Positions 34,301 through 43,262 of a stretch of 64,000 nt of DNA are shown here, piece after piece. The notes under the pieces were generated by a model. That model did not search any database. It was given only the letters and a program-made list of their open reading frames with translations, and was not told the DNA's origin. The stretch is from Streptomyces sp. ALI-76-A (lineage in GTDB: Bacteria > Actinomycetota > Actinomycetes > Streptomycetales > Streptomycetaceae): positions 868,001 to 932,000 of the forward strand of contig NZ_JASVWB010000004.1 of assembly GCF_030287445.1 (NCBI RefSeq). Direction: 5' to 3'. The translations under genes were made by a program, and so were the position numbers. How positions within the stretch are numbered: position 1 is the stretch's first letter; the number at the start of each line of letters is the position of its first letter.

Positions 34301-35676
34301 CGGCGCTGCCGCTGGAAGCTCTCGTCGACCCCGTGTGCGGCATCGTCCGCACGGTCAAGCCCGTCGAGCACCCCGCGGGTGCCCCGCCCCGCTACACGGC
34401 GCTCACCGCCGAGATGTCCGACGCCCGCAGACTCGGACTGTGGCCCGCCGACCGGGTCTCCCTCGGCACGACCTTCGGCGACCCGGAGCAAGCCCGCGTC
34501 GCCGCGATAGCCGAGGGGATAGAGCGGTACTGCGGCAACCGCGTGCCGCCGCCCGGCCATCCGGACGCCCCCGTGCGCGCCACCGCCGCCGAACTGGCGG
34601 ACAAGGGCCTGCGGCTGTACGGCCCGGAGGACCTGCCCGCGTACGCCGACTGGCAGTACGCCCGGGAGAAGTTCCCCTACCGCCCCCTCACTCCCGACAC
34701 CCCGGCCCTGTGGACGCGCGGCACCGAGCGGCTGCCCGGCGGGCGGACGACGGAGGTCTGGGCACCTGTCGCGCTGACCCACCTCAACTGGCGCCAGGGC
34801 GCACTGCGCGAACTGCCCCGCACCCACCACCTCAACTACGCGGGGATCGCGACCGGGCAGGGCCTCGACGACGCCGTCGAGCGCGGCCTGCTGGAGATCG
34901 TCGAACGCGACGCCCTGGAACTGTGGTGGCATCTGGACGGCCCGGCCCGCGGCATCGACCCGGCGAGCGTGCCCGGCCTCGCCGACGACCTGGCCGGCTC
35001 CGCGCTCGACGTCCACATCGTCGAGATGCACTCGGAATTCGCCCCCTGCATGGCCGCGCTCGTCCACGACCCGCGCCTCGGCCTGTACGCCGCCGGGTTC
35101 GCCTGCAAGTACGACCCGGCCGAAGCCGCCCGCAAGGCCGTCCTGGAAGCCGTCCACACCTGGGTCTTCACCCAGGGCCTGACCGGCCCCGACGGCTGGG
35201 TCTTCCAGGCCGTCGAAGCCGGACTCCTCGCCCGCGGGCTGTACCTGGACCACCGCGCCGACGGCCGCTATCTCGACGCGTGCGGCGAGCATTTCGAGCA
35301 CGTACGGGACCTGGGCGCGCACGTACAGGTGTGGCTGGACGAGCGGATGGCGGCCGAGGCCAGGCGGTTCACCGCGCCCGCGCTCGGAACCGTGTCCGTC
35401 GACGCGGTCCGGCCCGGAAGCCGGGAAAGGCTGGAGAACGCGCTGCACGCGGGCGGCCACCGTGTCATGACCTTCGACGTCACCACCGAGGACGTGGCCG
35501 AGACGGCCCTGCGCGTCGCCCGGGTCCTCGTCTCCGGACTCCTGCCCAACGCCCCCGCCGCCTTCGGCTACTTCGGCTGCCCGCGCCTCGCCGAGGCCGC
35601 CGTGGCCCGAGGATGGCGCACCACCCCGCCGAGCGCGCCGGGGGACTTCACCCTGGCTCCTCCGCCGCACATGTGA
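34297..35676 (+). CDS. YcaO-domain cyclodehydratase (TOMM)
   Basis: A 459-residue YcaO protein. ATP/Mg-binding features are AAIAEGIERYCGNR (residues 69-82), LDDAVERGLLEIVERDALELWW (about 190-211) and the second-half ARKAVLEAVHTW. It activates backbone amides with ATP so that Ser, Thr or Cys side chains cyclise to azolines. The C-terminus ends APPPHM, a proline-rich tail comparable to, but not exactly, the PxPxP end important in azoline-forming YcaOs. The leader-binding partner is encoded separately (31968). It is coupled to both neighbours by 4-bp overlaps (ATGA, GTGA). Confidence 0.9.
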   Translation: MTALPLEALVDPVCGIVRTVKPVEHPAGAPPRYTALTAEMSDARRLGLWPADRVSLGTTFGDPEQARVAAIAEGIERYCGNRVPPPGHPDAPVRATAAELADKGLRLYGPEDLPAYADWQYAREKFPYRPLTPDTPALWTRGTERLPGGRTTEVWAPVALTHLNWRQGALRELPRTHHLNYAGIATGQGLDDAVERGLLEIVERDALELWWHLDGPARGIDPASVPGLADDLAGSALDVHIVEMHSEFAPCMAALVHDPRLGLYAAGFACKYDPAEAARKAVLEAVHTWVFTQGLTGPDGWVFQAVEAGLLARGLYLDHRADGRYLDACGEHFEHVRDLGAHVQVWLDERMAAEARRFTAPALGTVSVDAVRPGSRERLENALHAGGHRVMTFDVTTEDVAETALRVARVLVSGLLPNAPAAFGYFGCPRLAEAAVARGWRTTPPSAPGDFTLAPPPHM

Positions 35677-36836
35677 GGGCCGCCGTGGAAGACCTCCGCG
35701 AGGACCGCCCGGTGGACCTCGTCGCCGCCCTCGCCCGCGCCCGCTCCTCGGAGCGCCCCGGCGCCGACACGCCCGCTGGAACAGCCGTCCGGACCTGGCC
35801 GGGGCCGCCGCTCCCGATCCCGGAAGCAGGCCCTGCGGACCTCGACCTGCGGACCCTGCTGCTGCTCTCCCTGGCGGCCTCGGACGACTCGGGGCGCCTG
35901 CGGCCCGCGTCCTCCGCCGGTGCCCTGCACCCGGTGGACGCCGAACTGGTCGTGGGCGCCGGCTGCTCCCTGCCGCCCGGCCGCTACGGCTACGACCCGC
36001 TGCGCCACCGCGTCCACCCGATCGGCCGGCCGGCCGACGGCACACCGCCAGGAGTGACCGCCGAACTCTCCGTCACCGCGCGGCGCACGGTCTCGCACTA
36101 CGGCCACCGCGCCTGGCCGCTGCTGCTGCTGGACACCGGGCACGCCGCCGCGGCCTTGTTCCTCGCGGCCCGCGCCCTGCGCGTGGACGAGCCCGCGACA
36201 CGGCTGGACGGACTCACCGGGAACCCCCTGGCCGCCGTGCACATCCCGCCGCCCGACGGACGCAGCCCGACGCGTCGGGCCGGTGGCACCCGTGTCCCCG
36301 AGGCGGCCGGAGGCCCGCCCACGCCCGCGGAGCTGCTGGCGCGCCGCAGTACCGCGCCGCCGTTGCCGGGTGCCCCGTCCGACGACGCGTTGCGAGCGGT
36401 CCTTTCCGTCGCGGTACGGGCGGGCGGCAGCGAGCTGCGCTGGTGCGCCGCGGTCGGCCCTCCCCGGCCCGGCCTGGTCGAACTGACCCCCGAGGGCACG
36501 GCCCTGCGGCGGTACGCGGCGGGGGAGGCCCGTCCGGCGCTCGCGGCCTGGGCCGCCGGCCAGGCGTGGGTCGCGGACGCGGGTGCCGTCCTGCTCGCCC
36601 ACGGCTGCCCTGGGGACGCCGACGCCGCGCACATCCGCCTGGCCCATCTGCGGGCCGGCTTCGCCGTCCACCTCGCCCACGTCACCGCCCGGCGCCACGG
36701 ATTGGCCGCCCGGCCCGTCGGTTCCTGGCAGCAGGCGGACCTCGGCGCCGCTCTCGGAGCCGCGCCGGACCGGGACTGGGTCGTCCACGCACTGGCCCTC
36801 GGCACCTGCCACGCCGACGAGGAGAACACCACGTGA
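35673..36836 (+). CDS. SagB-type nitroreductase-fold azoline dehydrogenase
   Basis: A 387-residue protein of the SagB/nitroreductase fold. The N-terminal half holds the SagB landmark LRPASSAGALHPVDAELVV (residues 76-94) and YGYDPLRHRVHPIG, and a second half again looks nitroreductase-like (AWAAGQAWVADAGAVLLAHG, then RLAHLRAGFAVHLAHVTARR and GLAARPVGSW). It would use FMN to oxidise azolines to azoles. The classical SagB Lys-Tyr pair is not obvious to me, so an azoline-only product with this protein in another role is possible. It starts at GTG 35673 in a GTGA overlap. Confidence 0.8.
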   Translation: MRAAVEDLREDRPVDLVAALARARSSERPGADTPAGTAVRTWPGPPLPIPEAGPADLDLRTLLLLSLAASDDSGRLRPASSAGALHPVDAELVVGAGCSLPPGRYGYDPLRHRVHPIGRPADGTPPGVTAELSVTARRTVSHYGHRAWPLLLLDTGHAAAALFLAARALRVDEPATRLDGLTGNPLAAVHIPPPDGRSPTRRAGGTRVPEAAGGPPTPAELLARRSTAPPLPGAPSDDALRAVLSVAVRAGGSELRWCAAVGPPRPGLVELTPEGTALRRYAAGEARPALAAWAAGQAWVADAGAVLLAHGCPGDADAAHIRLAHLRAGFAVHLAHVTARRHGLAARPVGSWQQADLGAALGAAPDRDWVVHALALGTCHADEENTT

Positions 36837-38572
36837 TCATCCATTCCGAGCTGCGCCGCGCCGCCCGGCCCGCACGGCGCCCCCTGCTCACCGCCACCCT
36901 CCTGCAGGGCGCCGTCACCCTCACCCACCTGGCGCAGGCCGTACTGCTGGCCAACGCGCTCGCGGCTCTCGCCCGCGGTGACACCGGCGCGCTCCCGTGG
37001 CTGCTCGCCGCGGTGGTCGCGGTCGTCGCCGCCCGTGCCGGACTCGGCACCTGGCAGCGCCGCACTGCCACTCGCGCCGGGGCCGAGGTGCGGGTCGCCC
37101 TGCGGGATGAACTCCTCGCCCGGCTGGGCCGACTCGGGTCGGCGCACCTGACCACCGCGAGGGCCGGAGCCGTCCGCACCACCCTCGTCGACGGGGTGGA
37201 GGGCGTCGACGCCTACGTCTCCCGCTATCTGCCCCAGCTCCTGATCACCCTCACCGTGCCGCCCCTGGTGCTGGCCGCCCTGGCCGCGGTCGAACCCCGG
37301 GCCCTCCTCGGTCTGGTCCCGGCCCTGCTGCTGGCATTGGCCGGGCCGCGCGCCTGGGACCGGCTCCTGGCAGCCCGCGGCAAGGAACACTGGGATACCT
37401 ACGAAGGACTGGGCGCCGACTACCTGGAGGCCCTCCAGGGCATGCCCGCCCTGCGCGCCGCGGGCGCGGTCGGCCGCACCCGCGCACGCCTGGAGGAACG
37501 GTCCGCGGCGCTGCACCGGGCGACCGTCGCCAAACTGCGGGTGTCCCTGGTCGACACCGGTCTCACCGACCTCGCCATCCAGGGCGGCACCGCCGCCGCC
37601 GCACTCCTGGCATGCTGGTCGGCCGCCACCGGATCCACCACGGCGACCGGCACCTACCTGGTGCTGCTGCTGGCCTCCGAGTGCTTCCGCCCGGTCCGCG
37701 ACCTCGCCCGCGAGTGGCACGCCGGATACCTGGGCGCCTCGGCCGCGGACGGCCTCGCGGCCCTGCGGACCGCCGAGCCGACCGTGCCCGACACCGGATC
37801 GGCACCCGCGCACTGGCCGGCGCCGCCCGAACTGCGCTTCGACAACGTCCACTTCACCTACGACGGCGCACCGGCGCCCGCTCTGGACGGCGTCTCCTTC
37901 ACCGCGCCGGCGGGACGGACGACCGCGATCGTCGGCCCCTCCGGCGCGGGCAAATCCACACTGGTGGCCCTGCTCCTGCGCCACTACGACCCGCAGGAAG
38001 GCCGGGTCACGCTCGACGGGCGCCCCAGCACCGAGTACGCGCTCGACTCGCTGCGGCAGGGCATCGCCGTCGTCTCGCAGGAGACATACCTGTTCCACGC
38101 CACCATCGCCGACAACCTGCGCCTGGCCCGGCCGGACGCCACGGACCACGATCTGATCCGGGTGGCGCGCGTCGCCGGCGTCCACGACGAGATCACCGCC
38201 CTCCCCGACGGGTACGCCACCGTCCTCGGCGAACGCGGCGCCACCCTCTCGGGCGGCCAGCGCCAGCGGCTCGCCCTCGCACGGGCCCTGCTGGCGGAGA
38301 CCCCGGTCCTCGTCCTCGACGAGGCCACCAGCGCGGTCGACGAACGCCGTGAGGCGGACATCGTCCGCGAACTGCTGAACGCCGCCGGAGGGCGCACCGT
38401 GCTGGTGGTCGCCCACCGGCTGGCCGCCGTCCGGCACGCCGACCGCATCGTCGTCCTCGACGAAGGGCGGGTGGACGCCGTCGGTGAACACGCCGACCTG
38501 GCCGAGGCCGGCGGCGTCTACACGCGGCTCGTCGAAGCCGGCCGCACCCACCGAGGAGAACTCGCCGCATGA
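36833..38572 (+). CDS. ABC exporter half-transporter (CydD-like)
   Basis: A 579-residue fused membrane-ATPase subunit. Six transmembrane helices span about residues 15-310, then the ATPase with Walker A GPSGAGKST, Q-loop VVSQETYLF, signature LSGGQRQRL, Walker B VLVLDEATSAVD and H-loop VVAHRLAAV. Its membrane part resembles CydD/CydC-type thiol-compound exporters. With the next gene it forms a heterodimer that most likely exports the modified peptide. It starts at GTG 36833, overlapping the dehydrogenase stop (GTGA). Confidence 0.87.
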   Translation: MIIHSELRRAARPARRPLLTATLLQGAVTLTHLAQAVLLANALAALARGDTGALPWLLAAVVAVVAARAGLGTWQRRTATRAGAEVRVALRDELLARLGRLGSAHLTTARAGAVRTTLVDGVEGVDAYVSRYLPQLLITLTVPPLVLAALAAVEPRALLGLVPALLLALAGPRAWDRLLAARGKEHWDTYEGLGADYLEALQGMPALRAAGAVGRTRARLEERSAALHRATVAKLRVSLVDTGLTDLAIQGGTAAAALLACWSAATGSTTATGTYLVLLLASECFRPVRDLAREWHAGYLGASAADGLAALRTAEPTVPDTGSAPAHWPAPPELRFDNVHFTYDGAPAPALDGVSFTAPAGRTTAIVGPSGAGKSTLVALLLRHYDPQEGRVTLDGRPSTEYALDSLRQGIAVVSQETYLFHATIADNLRLARPDATDHDLIRVARVAGVHDEITALPDGYATVLGERGATLSGGQRQRLALARALLAETPVLVLDEATSAVDERREADIVRELLNAAGGRTVLVVAHRLAAVRHADRIVVLDEGRVDAVGEHADLAEAGGVYTRLVEAGRTHRGELAA

Positions 38573-40326
38573 GTACCGCCACCAGCACCGCACCCACCGA
38601 CGCGGCCGTACCCGCCAGAGGCGCACTGCGCGCCCTCCTGCCCGCCCTCGCCGCCCACCGCGGCATGACGGCCCGCACCTGCGCCGCCGCGCTCCTCGAA
38701 CAGGGCTCTCTCGTCGTGCTGCTGACCCTGGCCGCGCACACCGTGGGCAGCGCCGTCATCGACGGGCGCGCGCCCTCGTCCGGCACCGTCACCGCGCTCG
38801 CCGCCCTCGTCCTCGTACGCGCCCTGATGACCTGGCGCGAGATGGACCTCTCGCACGACCTGGCCTACCGGGTCCTCGCCGTACTGCGCGTACGCGTCTT
38901 CGACGGGCTCGCCCGCAGCGCCCCCGCCCGGGTCGCCGGCCGGCGCAGCGGCGACCTCGCCGCCACCGCCATGGCCGACGTGGAGGCGCTGGAGTTCTTC
39001 TACGCCCACACCACCGCCCAGCTCCTGGCGTCGGGCACCGTCCTCACCGGTGGTTCGGTGGTCCTCGCCACCATCGAGCCGTGGCTGCTGACGGCCGTGC
39101 TGCCGGTCGCGGCCCTGCTTGCCGCGGCTCCGTTCGCCGACGCACGCGCCCGTGCGGCGCGCGGCGGCCGCACCCGGGCGGCCATGACGGGGCTGTCGGC
39201 CGACACGGTGGAGGCTGTCGACGGGTTGCGCGAACTGCTCGCCTTCGGCGCTCTCGCGGATCGTCGCCGCACGCTCGCCGATCGGGGACGGCAGGTCGGT
39301 GCCGCCCAGCGCGCCGAGGCCACTTGGGAGGCAGTGGCCGCCGCGGTCCGCGACCTCCTCATCGTGACCGCGGTCCTCGGCGTGGTCGCCGCGGCGGCGC
39401 AGTCCGTGACGTCGGGGCGGCCGCACGGCGCGTGGGCACCGGCGGCGATGGCTCTGGCCCTGTCCGTCCTCGGCCCGGTCGCGGAGTCGGCCCGCGCGCT
39501 GAGCCAGGCCGTGGCACTGCGCGCCGCCGCCGCCCGCGTCGGCGCGGCCGTCACGGCTCCCGCACTCGCCCCGCCGCCCGCCGTGCCCCGCGACTTGCCC
39601 TCCGGACCTCTGGGTGTCCGGCTGCACCGGGTGCGCTTCGACTACGGCGGCGATCCCGTGCTGGACGGCGTCGATCTGACCGTTCGTCCGGGACAGACCC
39701 TCGCGCTGGTCGGTGCCTCCGGCGCCGGCAAGTCGACCTGTGCTCACCTGCTGGCCCGGTTCTGGGACCCCTCGGCGGGAGTGGTCCAGCTGGTGCCCGC
39801 CCAGGGCGAACCCGTGGACGTTCGGGAGGTGAGCGACCCGCAACTGCGGCGTGCGGTCGTACTCGTGGGACAGGAGACGCCCCTCTTCCACGGCACGCTG
39901 GCCGAGAACCTGCGGCTCGCCGCACCCGAGGCGGACGACGGCCTGCTTGTGACGACGGCGCGGCTGTGCGGCGTCGACCGGATTGCGCCGCTGGACACTC
40001 TCGTGGGTGAGCGCGGTGCGACGCTCTCGGGAGGCCAGCGGGCCCGTGTGGCCCTCGCGCGCGCACTACTGGTCCGCCCGAGAGTCCTCATCCTCGACGA
40101 GTCCACGGCTCACCTGGACAACACCGGCGACGCCCAACTCGCCGCCGCGCTCCGCGAGGAGGGCCGTACCACGATCGTCATCGCACACCGCCCGGCCACC
40201 ATCCGCCGTGCCGACCGCATCGCGGTCCTGGAGCAGGGCCGTATCGCGGAGGAGGGAAGCTGGGAGGAACTCACGAGCCGTCCCGGCAGTGCCCTCAACC
40301 ACATCCTCACCACCACCCCTTCCTGA
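38569..40326 (+). CDS. ABC exporter half-transporter (CydC-like)
   Basis: A 585-residue partner subunit: six helices in the first 320 residues and an ATPase with Walker A GASGAGKST, Q-loop LVGQETPLF, signature LSGGQRARV, Walker B VLILDESTAHLD and H-loop VIAHRPATI. The Glu-to-Ser change after Walker B Asp-Glu seen in some asymmetric exporters is absent, so both sites may be active. It is the last gene of the TOMM operon, coupled by ATGA. No classical terminator is evident after it. Confidence 0.87.
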   Translation: MSTATSTAPTDAAVPARGALRALLPALAAHRGMTARTCAAALLEQGSLVVLLTLAAHTVGSAVIDGRAPSSGTVTALAALVLVRALMTWREMDLSHDLAYRVLAVLRVRVFDGLARSAPARVAGRRSGDLAATAMADVEALEFFYAHTTAQLLASGTVLTGGSVVLATIEPWLLTAVLPVAALLAAAPFADARARAARGGRTRAAMTGLSADTVEAVDGLRELLAFGALADRRRTLADRGRQVGAAQRAEATWEAVAAAVRDLLIVTAVLGVVAAAAQSVTSGRPHGAWAPAAMALALSVLGPVAESARALSQAVALRAAAARVGAAVTAPALAPPPAVPRDLPSGPLGVRLHRVRFDYGGDPVLDGVDLTVRPGQTLALVGASGAGKSTCAHLLARFWDPSAGVVQLVPAQGEPVDVREVSDPQLRRAVVLVGQETPLFHGTLAENLRLAAPEADDGLLVTTARLCGVDRIAPLDTLVGERGATLSGGQRARVALARALLVRPRVLILDESTAHLDNTGDAQLAAALREEGRTTIVIAHRPATIRRADRIAVLEQGRIAEEGSWEELTSRPGSALNHILTTTPS

Positions 40327-41107
40327 CACGGGACTTCGCCCAGGGACCCGGACTGGTGGCGACTGCTGCACACTCTCCTGACCCACCCACCAGCCGACCG
40401 CGACGCACCCACGCACCAGGTGGCGGCCCGCACAAGGCGCCGCCAAGCCGTCACCCATCGCCGCCCGCTGTCGAGAACGCAGCACAGGGCACGAGTCGCT
40501 GCCGGAGCAGTGAGCGCGCCGGACGTCACCGGTCCGGTCCGGCCGCTTCACGCCGGCCGCCAGATCCGGGACAGGGCCGCCTGGGTGAGCACCTGCTCCG
40601 GCGAGCCCTGCCCGACCAGCCAGGATGCCGATCGGCGACTCGCGGTCCCGGGCTCCTGCCTGGAGGACCGCTCGCACGCCGGTGCCCAGCAAGGAGCCGG
40701 TGACAGAGCGTCCGCCTGCCTTCGCCGGCTCTGCTCGCGAAGTCGCCGAGGCGGGCGAAGTCCCCGGACACCCCTGTCGGTGACCGTATGCCGTGCTGAA
40801 GAACGGCCGCATCGCGGAGGAGGGCGCCGGGGCCGACGTGGGGCGGCCTGTCCCGACGATGCGCTCCACCGGGTGCCGGCCCTCACGTCCTGCTGGCGCG
40901 AACCCGGGGTCGGCGGTCACGCGTGCGGCCCGCGCCTCGGCGGTCGCGTACCACGCGTCTGTGCGTGGACACGAAGGGTGATGCTTCACGAGTGTCTCGA
41001 CAGGGGCCGAGCCGGGCCAGACCTCGCGCTGTCGGATGCGCCGGGGAGGGGTACACCGATTTCCGGCGCTGCGGCACAGCGCCGGGGACGTCCTGTTGGG
41101 CAGTGGG
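40327..41107. other. Spacer with ABC-ATPase remnants
   Basis: No intact gene. On the plus strand at about 40790-40830 the fragment YAVLKNGRIAEEGA is the end of an ABC-type ATPase. On the minus strand around 40550-40640 the piece GSPEQVLTQAALSRIWRP resembles the C-terminus of an importer ATPase. These suggest an older ABC gene or genes eroded beside the TOMM operon. The rest is without coding character. Confidence 0.4.
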
Positions 41108-41875
41108 TCAGTCCCTGAGTGCGACGAGGACGTGGCTGTCGCCGAACTGCCAGACCGGGGTGATGCGGCGGAAGCCCGCCCGCCCCAGGAGTTCGACGTG
41201 GCGGGCGAGCGTCAGGTCGTTGTCGTTCCGGTAGTGGGCGAGCGCCGCCTGCCGCTCCTCGCGTAGGTCGAACAGCTCGGCCAGTTCCGGATCCCCGGCG
41301 GCCGCGCTCCACCAGGCCTCCCAGTTCTCGTGGTCGTGCGCGCGTGACCGCTCGGCTTGTCGGCGTCCCACGTGGGCGGTGAGCTCCGCGCAACGCCGGT
41401 CGGCGGGGGCGAAGTGGTCACCGTTGACGAGGGCGCCCCCCGGCCGCAGCAGGCGCTCCAACTGCCGGTAGGTCCGCAGCAGGGTCTGTTCCGAGAGGTA
41501 GTGGAGGGCCGTTGTCGAGACGACCGCGTCCAGCGGGCGGTCCAGGCCGAGAGTGCCGGTCCACCCGCTGTTCCCGATCACGGCGTCCACATAGCGGGCG
41601 GCATCCGCGTGATGAGCGCGGCCGAGCTCCAGGAGCACCGGGTCCATGTCCACGGCGACGATCTCCGCGTCCGGAATCCTCCCGGTGAGCCGGGAGGCCA
41701 GCGATCCCGGGCCGCAGCCGAGGTCGAGGACCAACGGCCGGTCCTGATGGGCGACGACGTGTTCGACGACGTCGCCGATCACCTCGAACCGTTCCTCGCG
41801 GGCGGTGGCGTAGTGCTGCTGCTGTAGCTCCCAGCGCTCCACCCACAGCCTGGCCGTCCCCATGCTTACGCCCAT
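41108..41875 (-). CDS. SAM-dependent class I methyltransferase
   Basis: A 255-residue methyltransferase. Motif I is VLDLGCGPGSLASRL, motif II AEIVAVDMDPVLLELGRAHH, and later DAVVSTTALHYLSEQTLLR and RLLRPGGALVNGDHF. An insert rich in His and charged residues precedes the end (AERSRAHDHENWEAWW). The N-terminal start is either ATG 41875 or ATG 41863. A perfect palindrome (41934-41950) matching the Zur-like boxes stands 59 bp upstream, so it may be metal-regulated. It could methylate a small metabolite made by the PLP-enzyme genes next door. Confidence 0.83.
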   Translation of the reverse strand: MGVSMGTARLWVERWELQQQHYATAREERFEVIGDVVEHVVAHQDRPLVLDLGCGPGSLASRLTGRIPDAEIVAVDMDPVLLELGRAHHADAARYVDAVIGNSGWTGTLGLDRPLDAVVSTTALHYLSEQTLLRTYRQLERLLRPGGALVNGDHFAPADRRCAELTAHVGRRQAERSRAHDHENWEAWWSAAAGDPELAELFDLREERQAALAHYRNDNDLTLARHVELLGRAGFRRITPVWQFGDSHVLVALRD

Positions 41876-41933
41876 GCCTCGCGTCGCCTCTTCCGTCTCT
41901 CCAAAACCGGGTAGGCGCAGAACCTACTCCTTA

Positions 41934-41950
41934 TTGGAAACGGTTTCCAA
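41934..41950. promoter_or_regulatory. Zur-like palindrome (box C)
   Basis: TTGGAAACGGTTTCCAA, a 17-bp palindrome perfect around the central G; its inner 15 bases fit the TGRAAA...CA pattern of the other boxes. It lies between the end of the desulfurase gene and the methyltransferase start, in AT-richer sequence. A LacI-family operator is an alternative reading because of the perfect symmetry. Confidence 0.6.
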
Positions 41951-42024
41951 ATCGTGGTGCTTGTGGAGGGCCACCGGCACGACAGAGAAGCGGACGGTCC
42001 TTGACGCGGCGCTGTGGACACGCA

Positions 42025-43257
42025 TCACTGGAGTTCGGCTAGAACGGACAGCAACCGGTCGATCTCCTCCGGAGTGTTGTACACGTGCAGGCTCACACGT
42101 ACAGAGTCGGTCTTCTCGCCCGCGCCGCCCTGGCAGTGGCTGTCGGACCGGACCATGAAACCGTGGCTGAAGAGGATGAACCCGAGGTCGCCCGAGTCGA
42201 TGGACCGGTGGCGGAAGGTGACGATGCCCTGGCGGCGCTGGACGGTGGAGTCGGCGGCCAGACTCAGGGGACAGCCGAGAACCTCGTAGGCGTCCAGGTG
42301 ACGCAGCCCTTCGGTGAGCCGGGTCGCCAGGGCGACCGTCCAGCGTTCGATGCGGTCGACGCCGGTGGCATCCAGCCAGTCCAGGGCGGCCGCCAGGGAG
42401 GCGATGCCGGCGGTGTTCGGGGTGCCGCTCCAGCCGCCGGGAGCGAAGGCAGGCCCGCGCGCCTGGCGGGCCCAGACCGCGCCGGTGCCGGGCAGGGCCA
42501 GGGCCTTGTGCCCGGAGAAGACGACGAAGTCGACGTCCAGGTCGGTCACGGACACCGTCTGGTGGCCGACGCTCTGCGCGGCGTCGAGGCAGATGACCGC
42601 GTCCGGGCCGACCGCCCGGCGGAGGCGGTGCACGTTCATGTCGCCGCCGTAGACGTGGTGGACATGAGTGGCGGCGACGAACCGGGTCCGGGGACCGGCC
42701 AGTTCGGCGAGCGCCATGTGGTCGTAGTCCCCGGACCCCCGCTGGTAGGGCATGGGCCGGACGTGAATGTGCAGACCCTGGCGGGCGAGCGACCGCTGGA
42801 CTTCCAGCCAGGGGAGGATGTTGGCCTGGTGGTCGGCGACCGGTACGACGATCTCGTCGCCGTCGGACAGGAAGGCGGCCAGCCAGTCGCACGCGATGGT
42901 GCGCAGGCCCTCGGTCGTGCCGCTGGTGAAGTGGACGGCGGAACGCTCCGGGCGCGGGTCGTCCAGGAACTCCTTGATCCGGTCGCGGGTGTGCTCGACC
43001 AGGTCGGTGGTCCGGTTGGCCCAGGTGTACGTGCCGCGCCCGGCGTTGGCGTTGGTGGTGGTGAGGTACGTCCGCACCGCGTCCAGGACGGCCAGCGGCT
43101 TCTGTGCCGTTGCCGCGCTGTCCAGGTAGACCGGCTCCGGGGAGGCAGGCTCCGGCCGTCCGGCGAAGATCGGGAACTGCGCGCGTACCCCGCGCTGCCA
43201 GGAGCGCAGGTCCTCCAGGTCGGTGGGGCCGTGATCGCGGGTCGTGGGGGAGGTCAT
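42025..43257 (-). CDS. SufS-like class V aminotransferase (cysteine desulfurase type)
   Basis: A 410-residue PLP enzyme. Residues: YLDSAATAQKPLAVLDAV at the N-terminus, VHFTSGTTEGLRTIA, ICLDAAQSVGHQTV, PLP lysine in VVFSGHKALALPGTG, and MVRSDSHC, which aligns with the RxGHHC loop carrying the sulfur-accepting Cys of SufS/Csd enzymes. It probably mobilises sulfur (or selenium) from a cysteine-like substrate. Start ATG 43257 lies 5 bp after the preceding gene's stop. It is the last gene of a three-gene PLP/sulfur operon, followed by the Zur-like palindrome and a methyltransferase. Confidence 0.83.
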   Translation of the reverse strand: MTSPTTRDHGPTDLEDLRSWQRGVRAQFPIFAGRPEPASPEPVYLDSAATAQKPLAVLDAVRTYLTTTNANAGRGTYTWANRTTDLVEHTRDRIKEFLDDPRPERSAVHFTSGTTEGLRTIACDWLAAFLSDGDEIVVPVADHQANILPWLEVQRSLARQGLHIHVRPMPYQRGSGDYDHMALAELAGPRTRFVAATHVHHVYGGDMNVHRLRRAVGPDAVICLDAAQSVGHQTVSVTDLDVDFVVFSGHKALALPGTGAVWARQARGPAFAPGGWSGTPNTAGIASLAAALDWLDATGVDRIERWTVALATRLTEGLRHLDAYEVLGCPLSLAADSTVQRRQGIVTFRHRSIDSGDLGFILFSHGFMVRSDSHCQGGAGEKTDSVRVSLHVYNTPEEIDRLLSVLAELQ

Positions 43258-43262
43258 CGCGG

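Noticed and set aside
33118..36045. A 975-codon minus-strand frame opposite the TOMM operon
   Set aside because: It is antisense to the hydrolase, YcaO and SagB-like genes, which carry intact motifs; composition is Arg/Gly/Pro-rich noise.
40545..40890. A complete ABC ATPase gene after the TOMM operon
   Set aside because: Only C-terminal scraps on opposite strands are visible; no Walker A or signature motif exists.
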